From CBDBGD01 sp965205235 (GTDB lineage Bacteria; Chloroflexota; Dehalococcoidia; Lucifugimonadales; UBA1127), in NCBI GenBank assembly GCA_965205235.1, contig CBDBGD010000007.1:1-64000 (forward strand): a stretch of DNA of 64,000 nt, read 5' to 3'. Under the pieces are notes generated by a model that was not told the origin of the DNA, did not search any database, and was given only the letters and a program-made list of their open reading frames with translations. A program made the translations under genes and the position numbers. This document shows positions 18,177 through 26,289 of this stretch, piece after piece. The stretch's first letter is position 1; each line of letters begins with the position of its first letter.

Positions 18177-18812
18177 GTGGCAGGGCAAGAGAACGGCAGG
18201 GTGCTCCGGGTCACCGTCTGGTACGACTACATCTGACCGTGGTGCTACGTCGGCCTGGAACGGCTGATACGCCTGGAGCAGGAGTTTCCGACGGAGGTCC
18301 GGGGCAAGGCCTTCCGGCTGCGGCCGGACATTCTGCCGGGAGGCGCGGAGCGCAAGCTCCGGCCCGGAGAGAGCAGCAACGACGCACTGGGCGGCCACCT
18401 GGGCGCCAGCGCAGAGGAGGCGGGCCTGGTGATGCGCCGACCCCCGCGGACGGCGTACACGGTCCCAGCGCTGGAGGCCACGGAGTTCGCCAGCCGGCAG
18501 GGGCTCTTCCAGCCCTTCCACCTCGCAGTCTACCGAGCGTACTGGGAACACGGTCAGGACATCGAGCAGGTGTCCGTGCTCCAAGAGGCGGCGCGCGAGT
18601 CGGGCGTGGACCCCGACGCACTGGCCCGCAGCCTGGAGGAGGGACAGTACCGGGCCGCGGTGGAGGAGCAGTTCCACGAGGCGCTGACGCTGGGCATCCA
18701 CGCCATTCCTTCCTTCGTGGTGGGCGGCGTGCTCTTCTCCGGCGCGCACCCCTACGAGTTCTTCCGTCGCGTGGCGCTCCACGCGCTGGATGGACGCTCG
18801 TTGACACCTTGA
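18177..18812 (+). CDS. DsbA/FrnE-family oxidoreductase, candidate selenoprotein (UGA at the first active-site Cys, U20)
   Basis: 211 residues if UGA (18234-18236) is read as selenocysteine. GTG 18177 has AGAGGGGA just upstream and opens VAGQENGRVLRVTVWYDYI-U-PWCYVGLERL; related proteins have CPWC here, so UGA replaces the resolving thiol nucleophile exactly. The frame is unbroken on both sides. Downstream, HAIPSFVVGG is the cis-proline loop and the helical insert (FHLAVYRAYWEHGQDIE) is typical of the DSBA/2-hydroxychromene-carboxylate isomerase-like fold. No signal peptide, so cytoplasmic and FrnE-like. A hairpin at 18250-18267 fits a bacterial SECIS. Conventional gene calling would start falsely at 18429 and lose the active site. 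Alternative: a TGC-to-TGA sequence error. Confidence 0.82.
18250..18267 (+). promoter_or_regulatory. Candidate bacterial SECIS hairpin of the DsbA-family gene
   Basis: Six base pairs (18250-18255 with 18262-18267, one G-U) close a six-base loop TGGAAC. A G occupies loop position 2, 21 nt after the UGA, within the 16-37 nt window typical of bSECIS elements. Identified by eye; folding energy not computed. Confidence 0.5.
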
Positions 18813-18865
18813 GTAGCGGACAGCTAGAATAGCCGCAGCAAAATCGAATACATGCAGGCACGGTG

Positions 18866-19135
18866 ATGCTCCGAATCAGACTCCGTCGCGTTGGCAAGAA
18901 GAAGCAGCCCTCCTACCGCATCGTGGTGGCCGACTCGCGTGCGCCACGAAACGGCGCGTTCGTCGACCAGGTGGGGCTGTACAACCCACTGGTGGACCCC
19001 CCGGCCATCACGCTGGATGAAGAGCGGGTCCTCCGATGGCTGCGGGTAGGCGCCCAGCCCTCCGATCCGGTCCAGCACATGCTCCAGAAGTCCGGCTTGC
19101 TGGAGAGGGTGAAGAGCGATGAAGGAACTGATTGA
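18866..19135 (+). CDS. rpsP: 30S ribosomal protein bS16
   Basis: 89 residues. Ribosomal small-subunit protein. MLRIRLRRVGKKKQPSYRIVVADSRAPRNGAFVDQVGLYNP is the unmistakable bS16 N-terminus, and LDEERVLRWLRVGAQPSDPV follows. ATG 18866 chosen over the GTG one codon upstream. First gene of the rpsP-khpA-rimM operon, with khpA overlapping its 3' end by 17 nt. Confidence 0.97.
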   Translation: MLRIRLRRVGKKKQPSYRIVVADSRAPRNGAFVDQVGLYNPLVDPPAITLDEERVLRWLRVGAQPSDPVQHMLQKSGLLERVKSDEGTD

Positions 19136-19346
19136 GTTTGTCGCCAAATCCCTGGTCCACGAGCCCGACGCGGTGGTGGTCACGGAGAAGGAAGAGGACG
19201 GCGTTCACGTCTTCCAGCTTGAAGTTGCCCCCGACGACAAGGGTCGGATCATCGGCAAGCAAGGCCGCGTCGCGCAGGCCATGAGGGTGCTGCTGCGCGT
19301 GGCCGCCGTGAAGCACGAGACCCGGGCCATCCTGGAGATCATCTAG
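19119..19346 (+). CDS. khpA: KH-domain RNA-binding protein KhpA (YlqC family)
   Basis: 75 residues. Small RNA-binding protein normally placed between rpsP and rimM. MKELIEFVAKSLVHEPDAV is the usual start, and GRIIGKQGRVAQAMRVLLR contains the GxxG loop of the KH fold (residues about 46-49, IIGKQG). Overlaps rpsP by 17 nt and is followed by rimM after 27 nt, matching the conserved bacterial operon order. Confidence 0.96.
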   Translation: MKELIEFVAKSLVHEPDAVVVTEKEEDGVHVFQLEVAPDDKGRIIGKQGRVAQAMRVLLRVAAVKHETRAILEII

Positions 19347-19373
19347 GGCAGGCTTCTCCGCTCGCCCCGGCCG

Positions 19374-19913
19374 ATGGCCCCCCAGCACGACGACACCCCA
19401 CCGCAACGCCCACCGCCTCCCGAACGCCTCATCGTCGGCCGCATTGTGCGCCCGTGGGGCGCGCGGGGCCAGGTAAAGGTGGAGCCCCTGACCGACTTCC
19501 CCGAGCGGTTCCGCCGCGGCGCACGCTTCCTCATCGGCGACGGCGAGTACAGGTGTAGCTCCGTGATGAACGCCCCGCGCAACCTGGTGCTGAAGCTGGA
19601 CGGCGTGGACTCGCCGGACGCGGCGGAGGCCCTGCGGGGCGCACTGCTGGAGGTGCCCACGGCCGAGGCGCCCGCACTGCCCGAAGGCACGTACTACCAC
19701 TACCAGCTCATGGGGCTGGAGGTGCGGACGGCGGAGGGGGAGGAGCTGGGGCGGGTGGTCGAGGTGCTGACCACGGGCGGCACCGACGTCTACGTGGTCC
19801 ACGGCCCTCGCGGCGAAGTGCTGCTGCCCGCCACGTCGGAGGTGGTGGCGTCGATCGACCTGGAGGCCGGCCGCATGACCGTCACGCCGCTGCCGGGCAT
19901 GGTGCAGGGCTAG
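19374..19913 (+). CDS. rimM: Ribosome maturation factor RimM
   Basis: 179 residues. 16S rRNA processing factor that binds uS19. N-terminal RimM barrel motif VGRIVRPWGARGQVKVEPLTDFPERF, then the linker and a C-terminal PRC-barrel: YYHYQLMGLEVRTAEGEELGRVVEVLTTGGTDVYVV and LLPATSEVVASIDLEAGRMTV. The order rpsP-khpA-rimM is standard; trmD does not follow. The stop (TAG in CTAG at 19910-19913) overlaps the stop of the convergent HAD gene. Confidence 0.95.
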   Translation: MAPQHDDTPPQRPPPPERLIVGRIVRPWGARGQVKVEPLTDFPERFRRGARFLIGDGEYRCSSVMNAPRNLVLKLDGVDSPDAAEALRGALLEVPTAEAPALPEGTYYHYQLMGLEVRTAEGEELGRVVEVLTTGGTDVYVVHGPRGEVLLPATSEVVASIDLEAGRMTVTPLPGMVQG

Positions 19914-20620
19914 ACCAGCCTCCGCACGAGCGCCGCGAGCGAAGGCGCATCGCCTCGCCCCTTCGGATCGACCCAGAGGGCCTGCGCGCCTGCTGCGCGC
20001 GCCCACTCGCAGCATTCGGCCTCGCTGTCGATGACGAGGGCCGAAGCGGCGGGAACTCCGGCGTCGTCGAACACCCTCTCGTAGTAGGCGGGGCCGTTCT
20101 TCATCCGGTCCACGAGGTCCGCGCCATACAGGCGGACAAAGGCGTGACGGATGCCCATCTTCTGCGTGATCACCTCCATCTCCCACGAGGGTTCTCCCGA
20201 GGCCGTGTACAGCGTGTAGCCTGCCTTGTGCAGGGCCAGCACGGCGTCCGCAGAGCCTGGGACGGCAGCGTTGGCCCGCTCATCGACGTAGCGGGTTAGC
20301 TCGGCGTGGAAGGCGACGGCTGCATCATCGGAGAGAAGCTCGACGCCGACGTGGGTGCACATGGCCCGCATCCACTCGACGCTGTAGGTGCGCTGGAAGT
20401 CGGTGTAGGTGGCGAAGGTGGGCAGCCGCTTCTCGATAGCACGCCAGACGCGAGGGAACTCCTCACTGTTCACGCGCGCCCACTGCTCAGCCGTGCCACC
20501 CAGCCGAGGCGCCATGAAGCCGCCGATGAGGCGCAGCCACTCCGGCCCGCGGAGCGCGTTGTCGTTCAGCACCCCACCGTCGTCGATGAAGAGCACGCGG
20601 CGCGTCAACAATGTCCTCAC
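19910..20620 (-). CDS. HAD-family hydrolase
   Basis: 236 residues from GTG 20620 (TTG 20611 is an alternative); an in-frame extension to 20800 overlaps the divergent gene and is not conserved in character. HAD motif I appears as VLFIDDGGVLND (D-x-x-G rather than DxDGT), motif II as YTLYTASGEPSW, and motif IV-type acidic residues as ALVIDSEAECCEWARAAG. The usual second motif I Asp (DxD) is replaced by Gly, so phosphatase activity is uncertain. Function is not evident from neighbours. Confidence 0.75.
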   Translation of the reverse strand: MRTLLTRRVLFIDDGGVLNDNALRGPEWLRLIGGFMAPRLGGTAEQWARVNSEEFPRVWRAIEKRLPTFATYTDFQRTYSVEWMRAMCTHVGVELLSDDAAVAFHAELTRYVDERANAAVPGSADAVLALHKAGYTLYTASGEPSWEMEVITQKMGIRHAFVRLYGADLVDRMKNGPAYYERVFDDAGVPAASALVIDSEAECCEWARAAGAQALWVDPKGRGDAPSLAALVRRLV

Positions 20621-20704
20621 CTCGGCCCTCTCCCTCCTGGTCTCGCTAGTGGGCGCGGGCAGTATAGTTCGATGTCCCCTTCGTCGCCTATACTGCAACT
20701 CGAT

Positions 20705-21034
20705 ATGGCGGAGTTCACTACATACAAACGCTGGACCCTCAGACCCGGTCGTCGTGAGTCCGAGCTTGTCGAACTCGTGCGCGAGCAGATCGTCCCTCAC
20801 TACAAGAAGCTACACGGCTGTATCAGGCTGGGACTCCTGCGCATCAAGGGCACGCGGTCATACCTTGCTATGCAGTGCTGGGAAAGCCAGGAGAGTTGGC
20901 GCGCCACAACTGCCTCCGACTACTACCGAAGGTGGTTTGAGGAATACCGGCCAATCCTCGCCCGCTGGGACGAGATCATGGATCTCGAAGAGGAGTGGAA
21001 CACCGAAGACATGCTCGGCAAGGGCAGCTCTTGA
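20705..21034 (+). CDS. ABM/dimeric alpha-beta barrel-like small protein
   Basis: 109 residues from ATG 20705; an in-frame extension upstream lies antisense to the HAD gene. The composition (FTTYKRWTLRPGRRESELVELVREQIVPHYKKLHGCIRLGLLRIKGTRSYLAMQCWES) matches the ferredoxin-like dimeric fold of antibiotic-biosynthesis-monooxygenase-type proteins: an N-terminal strand, a helix with spaced charges, and strands ending in a WES/WxS motif. A TATACT box lies 10-15 nt upstream. Enzyme activity unproven. Confidence 0.6.
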   Translation: MAEFTTYKRWTLRPGRRESELVELVREQIVPHYKKLHGCIRLGLLRIKGTRSYLAMQCWESQESWRATTASDYYRRWFEEYRPILARWDEIMDLEEEWNTEDMLGKGSS

Positions 21035-21100
21035 GGCCCCGGTTTCTGTCAGAACTGTAGCAGGTCGGCAACGGTCAAGCGAGAGATGGGGGTGTCTTGG

Positions 21101-21649
21101 ATGAGTATGAATCTGAACCGAGAGATTAAGGCATACTGCCCAGACTTTGCTCCGGTCCGGCAGATTCTCCAAGATAGCGGGACGACCTTTGTTGGGGCCA
21201 AGGAACAGGTAGACTACTACTACCACCTTCCAGATCTTGGAGTAGGAGAGGGGACGCGACGACTTAAACTACGTGTTGAAGGCGACAAGAGAGAACTAAT
21301 CTACTATCGAGACTCTCAAGAGATAGACACCCGGGTCAGCCGTTTTCAACTCTGGCAGATGCCCGACCACCAGGTCATGGAGGTTTTGGATGCCGTTCTA
21401 CAGCACCGTGCGGTAGTCCGGAAGCTCCGCGAGCTGTGGCGCAAGGACAACATCAAGTTCAATCTTGACAAGGTTGAAGACGTAGGCCAGATATTCGAGC
21501 TAGAGGCGCAAGCAGACGATGCTCACGACATTGAGGCACAAGTGGAGGAATACCGTAGTCGTCTGGCCCCTCACCTAGGACCCTACATCGCTTGCTCCAA
21601 CGTAGACTTGGTTCTAGGCGGCTCGTCCTCAAGAGGATGCGGTAGATAG
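21101..21649 (+). CDS. CYTH-domain protein, class IV adenylate cyclase (CyaB)-like
   Basis: 182 residues from ATG 21101, preferred because GGGGGTG lies 7 nt upstream; ATG 21086 would add five residues. CYTH fold signs: NLNREIKAYCPDF at the start (ExK-type motif REIKA), DYYYHLP, then RRLKLRVEGDKRELIYYRD, VRKLRELWRKDNIKFNLDKVEDVGQIFELEAQ with alternating basic and acidic strand residues lining the tunnel. Family members hydrolyse triphosphates or cyclise ATP; which applies here is not decidable. It is less GC-rich than its neighbours. Confidence 0.8.
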   Translation: MSMNLNREIKAYCPDFAPVRQILQDSGTTFVGAKEQVDYYYHLPDLGVGEGTRRLKLRVEGDKRELIYYRDSQEIDTRVSRFQLWQMPDHQVMEVLDAVLQHRAVVRKLRELWRKDNIKFNLDKVEDVGQIFELEAQADDAHDIEAQVEEYRSRLAPHLGPYIACSNVDLVLGGSSSRGCGR

Positions 21650-21707
21650 GGAGCCTAACGGCGGTAGTATCGCTGCCTCCCGTTGCCTTCACCCCAGCAT
21701 GGCCTCC

Positions 21708-22370
21708 CTACGGCTCGCTGCGGTCCCAGTCCGTCAGCTGCCAGTAGCCCTCCAGCGGCAGCTCCACCGCCGTCGCCAGGCCTTGGGCGCGCTTCAGGCG
21801 TTGGAGATTGTAGAGGTGCGTGATGCACTCGTAGTAGACGTGGCGGAAGCTGGCCTCCAGCGTGATGTACGTGGTGTTCGGCTCCGTGGGGTGCCACCGC
21901 ACGCCCGTGGGGTGGGCGTTGACGAACTGTCGCCAGTGCGGCGGCGTGTTGGGGCGCTCCACCTCCGCCGCTCGCAGCGACGCCGACGTCTGCCCGGCCA
22001 GCACGTGCTGCGCCAGCCGCACCGATAGCTCCACGCGCTCCAGTAGTGCGGGCACCGGCCACGACTCCCCCGTGCGATGCCACTCCGCCTCCGGCGTGGG
22101 CACGACGCCCGCAAGCTCCCCCAGCGAGTCCAGGCCGTCGGGGAAGAGGTGGCTTCCCCAGCGGTCGAGGAGCCAGCTTGCGATGAAGGAGCCGATGTGC
22201 GCGACCTGACGGCGGATGCTCCACTGGCTCCACACCCATTCGTCGGACGTCCAGTCGAGCTGGGCGTCGGAGAGGCCGGCGACCTCGTCGGCGACCATGC
22301 GGGGGACGGCGGCGAAGCCGGGGAAGAGGTCCGTGCCCGGCGTATCGTTCGGGGTCGACTGCTGGGCCAC
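21708..22370 (-). CDS. DinB-family (four-helix metal-binding) protein
   Basis: 220 residues. DinB/DUF664-like four-helix bundle that usually binds a divalent metal through three histidines. Supporting segments: PGTDLFPGFAAVPRMVADEVAGLSDAQLDW, WSIRRQVAHIGSFIASWLLDRWG (first ligand His) and ASFRHVYYECITHLYNLQRLKRAQG (HVYYE and H near the C-terminus). Family members act as thiol-dependent or isomerase-type enzymes; substrate unknown. Start ATG 22370 by length; the region between it and the next gene (22371-22542) shows no gene. Confidence 0.75.
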   Translation of the reverse strand: MAQQSTPNDTPGTDLFPGFAAVPRMVADEVAGLSDAQLDWTSDEWVWSQWSIRRQVAHIGSFIASWLLDRWGSHLFPDGLDSLGELAGVVPTPEAEWHRTGESWPVPALLERVELSVRLAQHVLAGQTSASLRAAEVERPNTPPHWRQFVNAHPTGVRWHPTEPNTTYITLEASFRHVYYECITHLYNLQRLKRAQGLATAVELPLEGYWQLTDWDRSEP

Positions 22371-22542
22371 GGGTCACCTCCATCTCTTCGCGACGACGCG
22401 ATTCGTCGCCTGTCGCCGTCATCGGTGTGGATGTTCGTACTCTAGGCCCCGTGTCCGGCGTCGTCAACGGTCGCGCGGGTTGACGGCCCTTGCGCCCCGG
22501 CCTACCATCAGCCCACACGCTGGGAAGTGAGGGGGGTGCGCT

Positions 22543-24312
22543 ATGGCTCTTGGAATTCCATCTTATCGACCCGCAATCACGGGGACCACGCACATGGTGT
22601 CGTCGGGCCACTACCTCGCGGCGGCCGCGGGGTACCGCATCCTGGAGGAGGGCGGCAACGCCATCGACGCGGGCGTGGCGTCCGGCCTGGCCATCAACGT
22701 GCTCTTTCCGCACTGGACCAGCTTCGGGGGCGTCGCGCCCATCGTGCTGCACCACGCGGGCAAGGGCGAGACGGTGGAGATCGACGGCCTTGGGCGCTGG
22801 CCTCGCGCGGCCTCCATCGACTACTTCAACCGCAACGCCGGCGGGGAGATCCCCCTCGGCATCCTGCGCTGCGTCACGCCCGCAGCGGCCGACGCGTGGT
22901 TCACGGCGCTCAGGCTGTACGGCACCATGAGCTTCGCGCAGGTCGTCGAGCCCGCGCTGGAGCTCGCCGAGCGGGGCATGCCCGTACCTCGCTCCCTCCA
23001 CGACGCCATGGTCTCAGGCACGTCGCGCTCCTCGCCCGGCTCCAACGAGGCCGCCGTGTGGGCCACGTGGCCGTCGACGACCGACATCCTGCTCCCCGGA
23101 GGCCGCGTGCCGGACATCGGCGAGGTGCTGGCGCAGAAGGACCTTGCGACCTCCTTCCGCCGCCTCATCGACGAGGAGCGGGCCAACGCGTCTAAGGGCC
23201 GCGAGGGCGCCCTGCAGGCGGCCCGCGACCTCTTCTACAAGGGCGAGATGGCGGCAGAGATGGTCCGCTACGCCCAAGAGGAGGGCGGCCTGCTGTCAAT
23301 GGAGGACATGGCGTCCTACACCGTCTCCGTGGGGCCGCCGGCGCGGGGCAGCTACAAGGGCATCGACGTGTACACGTGCGGGTTCTGGTGCCAGGGCCCG
23401 GTGGTGATCCAGGCGCTCCAACTAATGGAGGGCTTCGACCTGCAGAGCATGGGGCACAACAGCGCCGACTACGTGCACACGCTGCTGGAGTCGCTGAAGC
23501 TGGCGTTCTCGGACCGGCATGCGTACTTCGGCGACCCGGACCTCGTCGACGTGCCCGCCGCGGGCCTGCTGTCCCGCGCGTATGCGGAGCACCGACGCCG
23601 CAGCATCGACATGGCGCGGGCGTGGCCGGAGATGCCGCCGCCCGGCGACCCGTGGGCGTACCAGGCGTCCGGGACGCGCCGCGAGGTGGCGGCCGCGCCG
23701 CTGCCATCGACAGACGGCGGACTGCAGACGGACACGAGCTACACGTGCGCCGTGGACCGCTGGGGCAACGCCTTCTCGGCGACGCCGAGCGACGGGATCA
23801 CGGGATCGCCCATCGTGCCGGGGCTGGGGTTCATCATCTCGAGTCGAGGCTCGCAGACGTGGCTGGACCCCGACCACCCCTGCGGCCTCGCGCCGGGCAA
23901 GCGGCCGCGCCTCACGCCCAATCCCGCCATGGCGTTCAAGGACGGCAAGCCGTGGATGCCCTTCGGGACGCCCGGCGGCGACATGCAGACGCAGGCCATG
24001 GTGCAGATGTTCCTCAACATGGCCGAGTTCGGCATGGACCCGCAGCAGGCCGTGGAAGCGCCCCGCGTGTCGACGTGGAGCTTCCCCGGCTCCTTCTGGC
24101 CGCACGAGTACATGGCGGGCCTCGTGGGCGTCGAGGGCCGCGTCGACCCCGCCGTGGTGGCGGATCTGGAGCGTCGGGGCCACACCGTGGACGTGTGGGA
24201 CGACTGGTCCGGGCGCGTCTCCGACCTCTGCGGCATCGAGATGGACCGGGCGCGGGGCATCCTGCGGGCCGGCGCGGACAACCGCCGGGAGTCGTACGCG
24301 ATAGGCCGCTAG
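22543..24312 (+). CDS. Gamma-glutamyltransferase-like Ntn hydrolase
   Basis: 589 residues. Family enzymes are autoprocessed at a Thr that becomes the N-terminal nucleophile; here the nucleophile aligns to T398 in TDTSYTCAVDRWGNAFS. N-terminal motifs SSGHYLAAAAGYRILEEGGNAIDAGVA and the C-terminal FGTPGGDMQTQAMVQMFLN with PNPAMAFKDGKPW are typical. No signal peptide, unlike periplasmic GGT, so likely cytoplasmic; in this subgroup the physiological substrate is often not glutathione. A second, more distant GGT is at 28993. Confidence 0.92.
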   Translation: MALGIPSYRPAITGTTHMVSSGHYLAAAAGYRILEEGGNAIDAGVASGLAINVLFPHWTSFGGVAPIVLHHAGKGETVEIDGLGRWPRAASIDYFNRNAGGEIPLGILRCVTPAAADAWFTALRLYGTMSFAQVVEPALELAERGMPVPRSLHDAMVSGTSRSSPGSNEAAVWATWPSTTDILLPGGRVPDIGEVLAQKDLATSFRRLIDEERANASKGREGALQAARDLFYKGEMAAEMVRYAQEEGGLLSMEDMASYTVSVGPPARGSYKGIDVYTCGFWCQGPVVIQALQLMEGFDLQSMGHNSADYVHTLLESLKLAFSDRHAYFGDPDLVDVPAAGLLSRAYAEHRRRSIDMARAWPEMPPPGDPWAYQASGTRREVAAAPLPSTDGGLQTDTSYTCAVDRWGNAFSATPSDGITGSPIVPGLGFIISSRGSQTWLDPDHPCGLAPGKRPRLTPNPAMAFKDGKPWMPFGTPGGDMQTQAMVQMFLNMAEFGMDPQQAVEAPRVSTWSFPGSFWPHEYMAGLVGVEGRVDPAVVADLERRGHTVDVWDDWSGRVSDLCGIEMDRARGILRAGADNRRESYAIGR

Positions 24313-24367
24313 CCGCTCCTTTCTCGGCCATGGGCGCCCTGCTACAATGGGCCGCGGAGGAGACGGC

Positions 24368-25198
24368 ATGGTCCTGAGCGACCGCGACATTCGCAGCGAG
24401 CTAGCGTCGAAGCGGCTCCGCATCGAACCGCTGGGCGACTCCGCGGTCCAGCCGGCGAGCGTGGACCTTCGCCTGGGGCGTCAACTGCTGGTGTTCCAGA
24501 ACCACCTGGAACCGTACATCGACGTCAAGCAGGACATGGCCCACCTGACGTCGCCCGTGGAGATCGACGAGATCAACCCCTTCGTCCTCCATCCGGGGGA
24601 GTTCGTCCTGGGGATGACGCTGGAATACGTGGAGCTGCCGGACGACCTGGTGGGCCGTCTGGATGGCAAGAGCTCGCTGGGGCGGCTGGGGCTGGTGGTG
24701 CACTCGACGGCGGGGTTCGTGGACCCGGGCTGGCAGGGGAACCTGACGCTGGAGCTGAGCAACCTGGCCACGCTCCCCATCTACCTGTACTACGGGATGA
24801 AGGCCTCCCAGATTTCCTTCATGCGCCTCTCCAGCCCGGCGGAGCAGCCCTACGGCTCCAAGGGCCTGGGGAGCAAGTACCAGGGCCAACTGGGCCCGAC
24901 GGCCAGCCGCTTCTACATGGGCTTCGGGGGTGGAATCCCGGCCTCGACCAGTGGCAGTCGGCGGAGGCGCACGGCACAGACCGACCTGCGGCAGTGGCTC
25001 GCCGAGAGCGAGTTCGAGGGCGACGTTGGACGCTTCGCCGAGCACTTGGGCGTGAACCGCAAGACCGTCGAGAACTGGGTGTACGGCCGCACGAGCCCGT
25101 CGCTGCGCTTCCGCTCCCGTGTCCACGCCGCAACGGCGCTGCCACAGTACCGCGTCGACCAGCGGACGCTTTTCGAGTCGGAATCGTCCTCGCCATGA
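24368..25198 (+). CDS. dcd: dCTP deaminase with C-terminal helix-turn-helix extension
   Basis: 276 residues, about 85 longer than a standalone dCTP deaminase. Residues 1-185 carry LRIEPLGDSAVQPASVDLRLG, LDGKSSLGRLGLVV, and the active-site STAGFVDPGWQGNLTLELSN with the catalytic Glu; this domain converts dCTP to dUTP for dTMP synthesis. The tail, after a Ser/Gly/Arg linker, has DVGRFAEHLGVNRKTVENWV, a recognisable helix-turn-helix, followed by SLRFRSRVHAA. It heads the riboflavin operon, and the next ATG (25195) overlaps its stop. A TACAAT -10 box lies at 24343-24348. The fusion could make it an autoregulator; that is inference. Confidence 0.88.
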   Translation: MVLSDRDIRSELASKRLRIEPLGDSAVQPASVDLRLGRQLLVFQNHLEPYIDVKQDMAHLTSPVEIDEINPFVLHPGEFVLGMTLEYVELPDDLVGRLDGKSSLGRLGLVVHSTAGFVDPGWQGNLTLELSNLATLPIYLYYGMKASQISFMRLSSPAEQPYGSKGLGSKYQGQLGPTASRFYMGFGGGIPASTSGSRRRRTAQTDLRQWLAESEFEGDVGRFAEHLGVNRKTVENWVYGRTSPSLRFRSRVHAATALPQYRVDQRTLFESESSSP

Positions 25199-26286
25199 CC
25201 CCGATGCAGCGGGCGCTGGAGCTTGCCCGCCAGGCCCTCGGCACGGCCAGCCCCAACCCGTCGGTGGGCGCGGTGCTCGTGCGTGACGGGAGCATCGTCG
25301 GCGAGGGGGTGACGCAGCCCTCCGGCGGGCCGCACGCGGAGGCAGTGGCCATCGCGCAGGCCGGGGAGCGGGCGCGAGGCGCGGCCCTCTACGTGACGCT
25401 GGAGCCGTGCAACATCCACGGACGCACGCCGCCATGCGTCCCGGCCATCGTCGAGGCGGGTGTGGCCGAGGTGCACGCCGCCACGCTGGATCCCAACCCT
25501 CGAATTGACGGGCGGGGCGCGGCCGACCTGGAGGCCGCAGGCGTGCGGGTATCGGTGGGCGAGGAGGCGGCGGCGGCACAGAGGCTCATGGAGTGCCACT
25601 TCAGGTGGATCACCACGGGGACGCCATTCGTCACGGCCAAGTACGCGATGAGCCTGGACGGGAAGATTGCGACGGCGGCCGGGGACTCGCGGTGGATCTC
25701 CGGCGCGGCGTCGCGGCGCCGGGCGCATTGGATGCGGGCGACGAGCGACGCCATCATGGCCGGCGTCGGGACGGCGGCGCGGGACGACCCGCAGCTCACC
25801 GCCCGGGACGAGGAGGACCGGCCGCTGGGCCGCCAGCCGCTGCGGGTGGTCGTCGACAGCCGGGGGCGGCTGCCGTCGGATGCCCGACTGCTGCGCTCGC
25901 CGGGGCGGACGCTCGTCGCGGTGGCGGATGCGCCGCCGGAGCGGGAGGCGGCGCTGCGCGACGCGGGCGCGGAGGTGGTGGCGTTCTCCGGCGGGGACGG
26001 TCGAGTCGACCTGCGAGCGCTGCTGGCGCACCTGGGAGGCCGGGAGGTCACGGGGCTGCTGGTGGAGGGCGGCGGGACGCTGCTCGCGTCGCTGTTTCGA
26101 GAGAGGCTGGTCGACAAGGTGTGCGCGTTCGTCGCGCCGGTGCTCGTCGGCGGGCGTGACGCGCCCACGCCGTGGGACGGCGACGGGGCCGCCACCATCG
26201 CTGAGGCGCTGCGGCTGGAGCGCGTGACCGTCGAGCGGCTGGAGGACGACGTGATGGTCGTGGGCTACCCGGCACGGAGGAGGTAG
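25195..26286 (+). CDS. ribD: Bifunctional riboflavin biosynthesis deaminase/reductase
   Basis: 363 residues from ATG 25195 (overlapping the dcd stop). N-terminal deaminase: NPSVGAVLVRDGSIVGEG, GGPHAEAVAI (HAE) and the zinc segment LEPCNIHGRTPPC. C-terminal reductase: FVTAKYAMSLDGKIATAAGDSRWISG, ARDDPQLTARD and LVEGGGTLLASLF. Carries out two steps between the GTP cyclohydrolase II product and ribityl-diaminouracil. First rib gene of dcd-ribD-ribE-ribBA-ribH. Confidence 0.96.
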   Translation: MTPMQRALELARQALGTASPNPSVGAVLVRDGSIVGEGVTQPSGGPHAEAVAIAQAGERARGAALYVTLEPCNIHGRTPPCVPAIVEAGVAEVHAATLDPNPRIDGRGAADLEAAGVRVSVGEEAAAAQRLMECHFRWITTGTPFVTAKYAMSLDGKIATAAGDSRWISGAASRRRAHWMRATSDAIMAGVGTAARDDPQLTARDEEDRPLGRQPLRVVVDSRGRLPSDARLLRSPGRTLVAVADAPPEREAALRDAGAEVVAFSGGDGRVDLRALLAHLGGREVTGLLVEGGGTLLASLFRERLVDKVCAFVAPVLVGGRDAPTPWDGDGAATIAEALRLERVTVERLEDDVMVVGYPARRR

Positions 26287-26289
26287 GGC

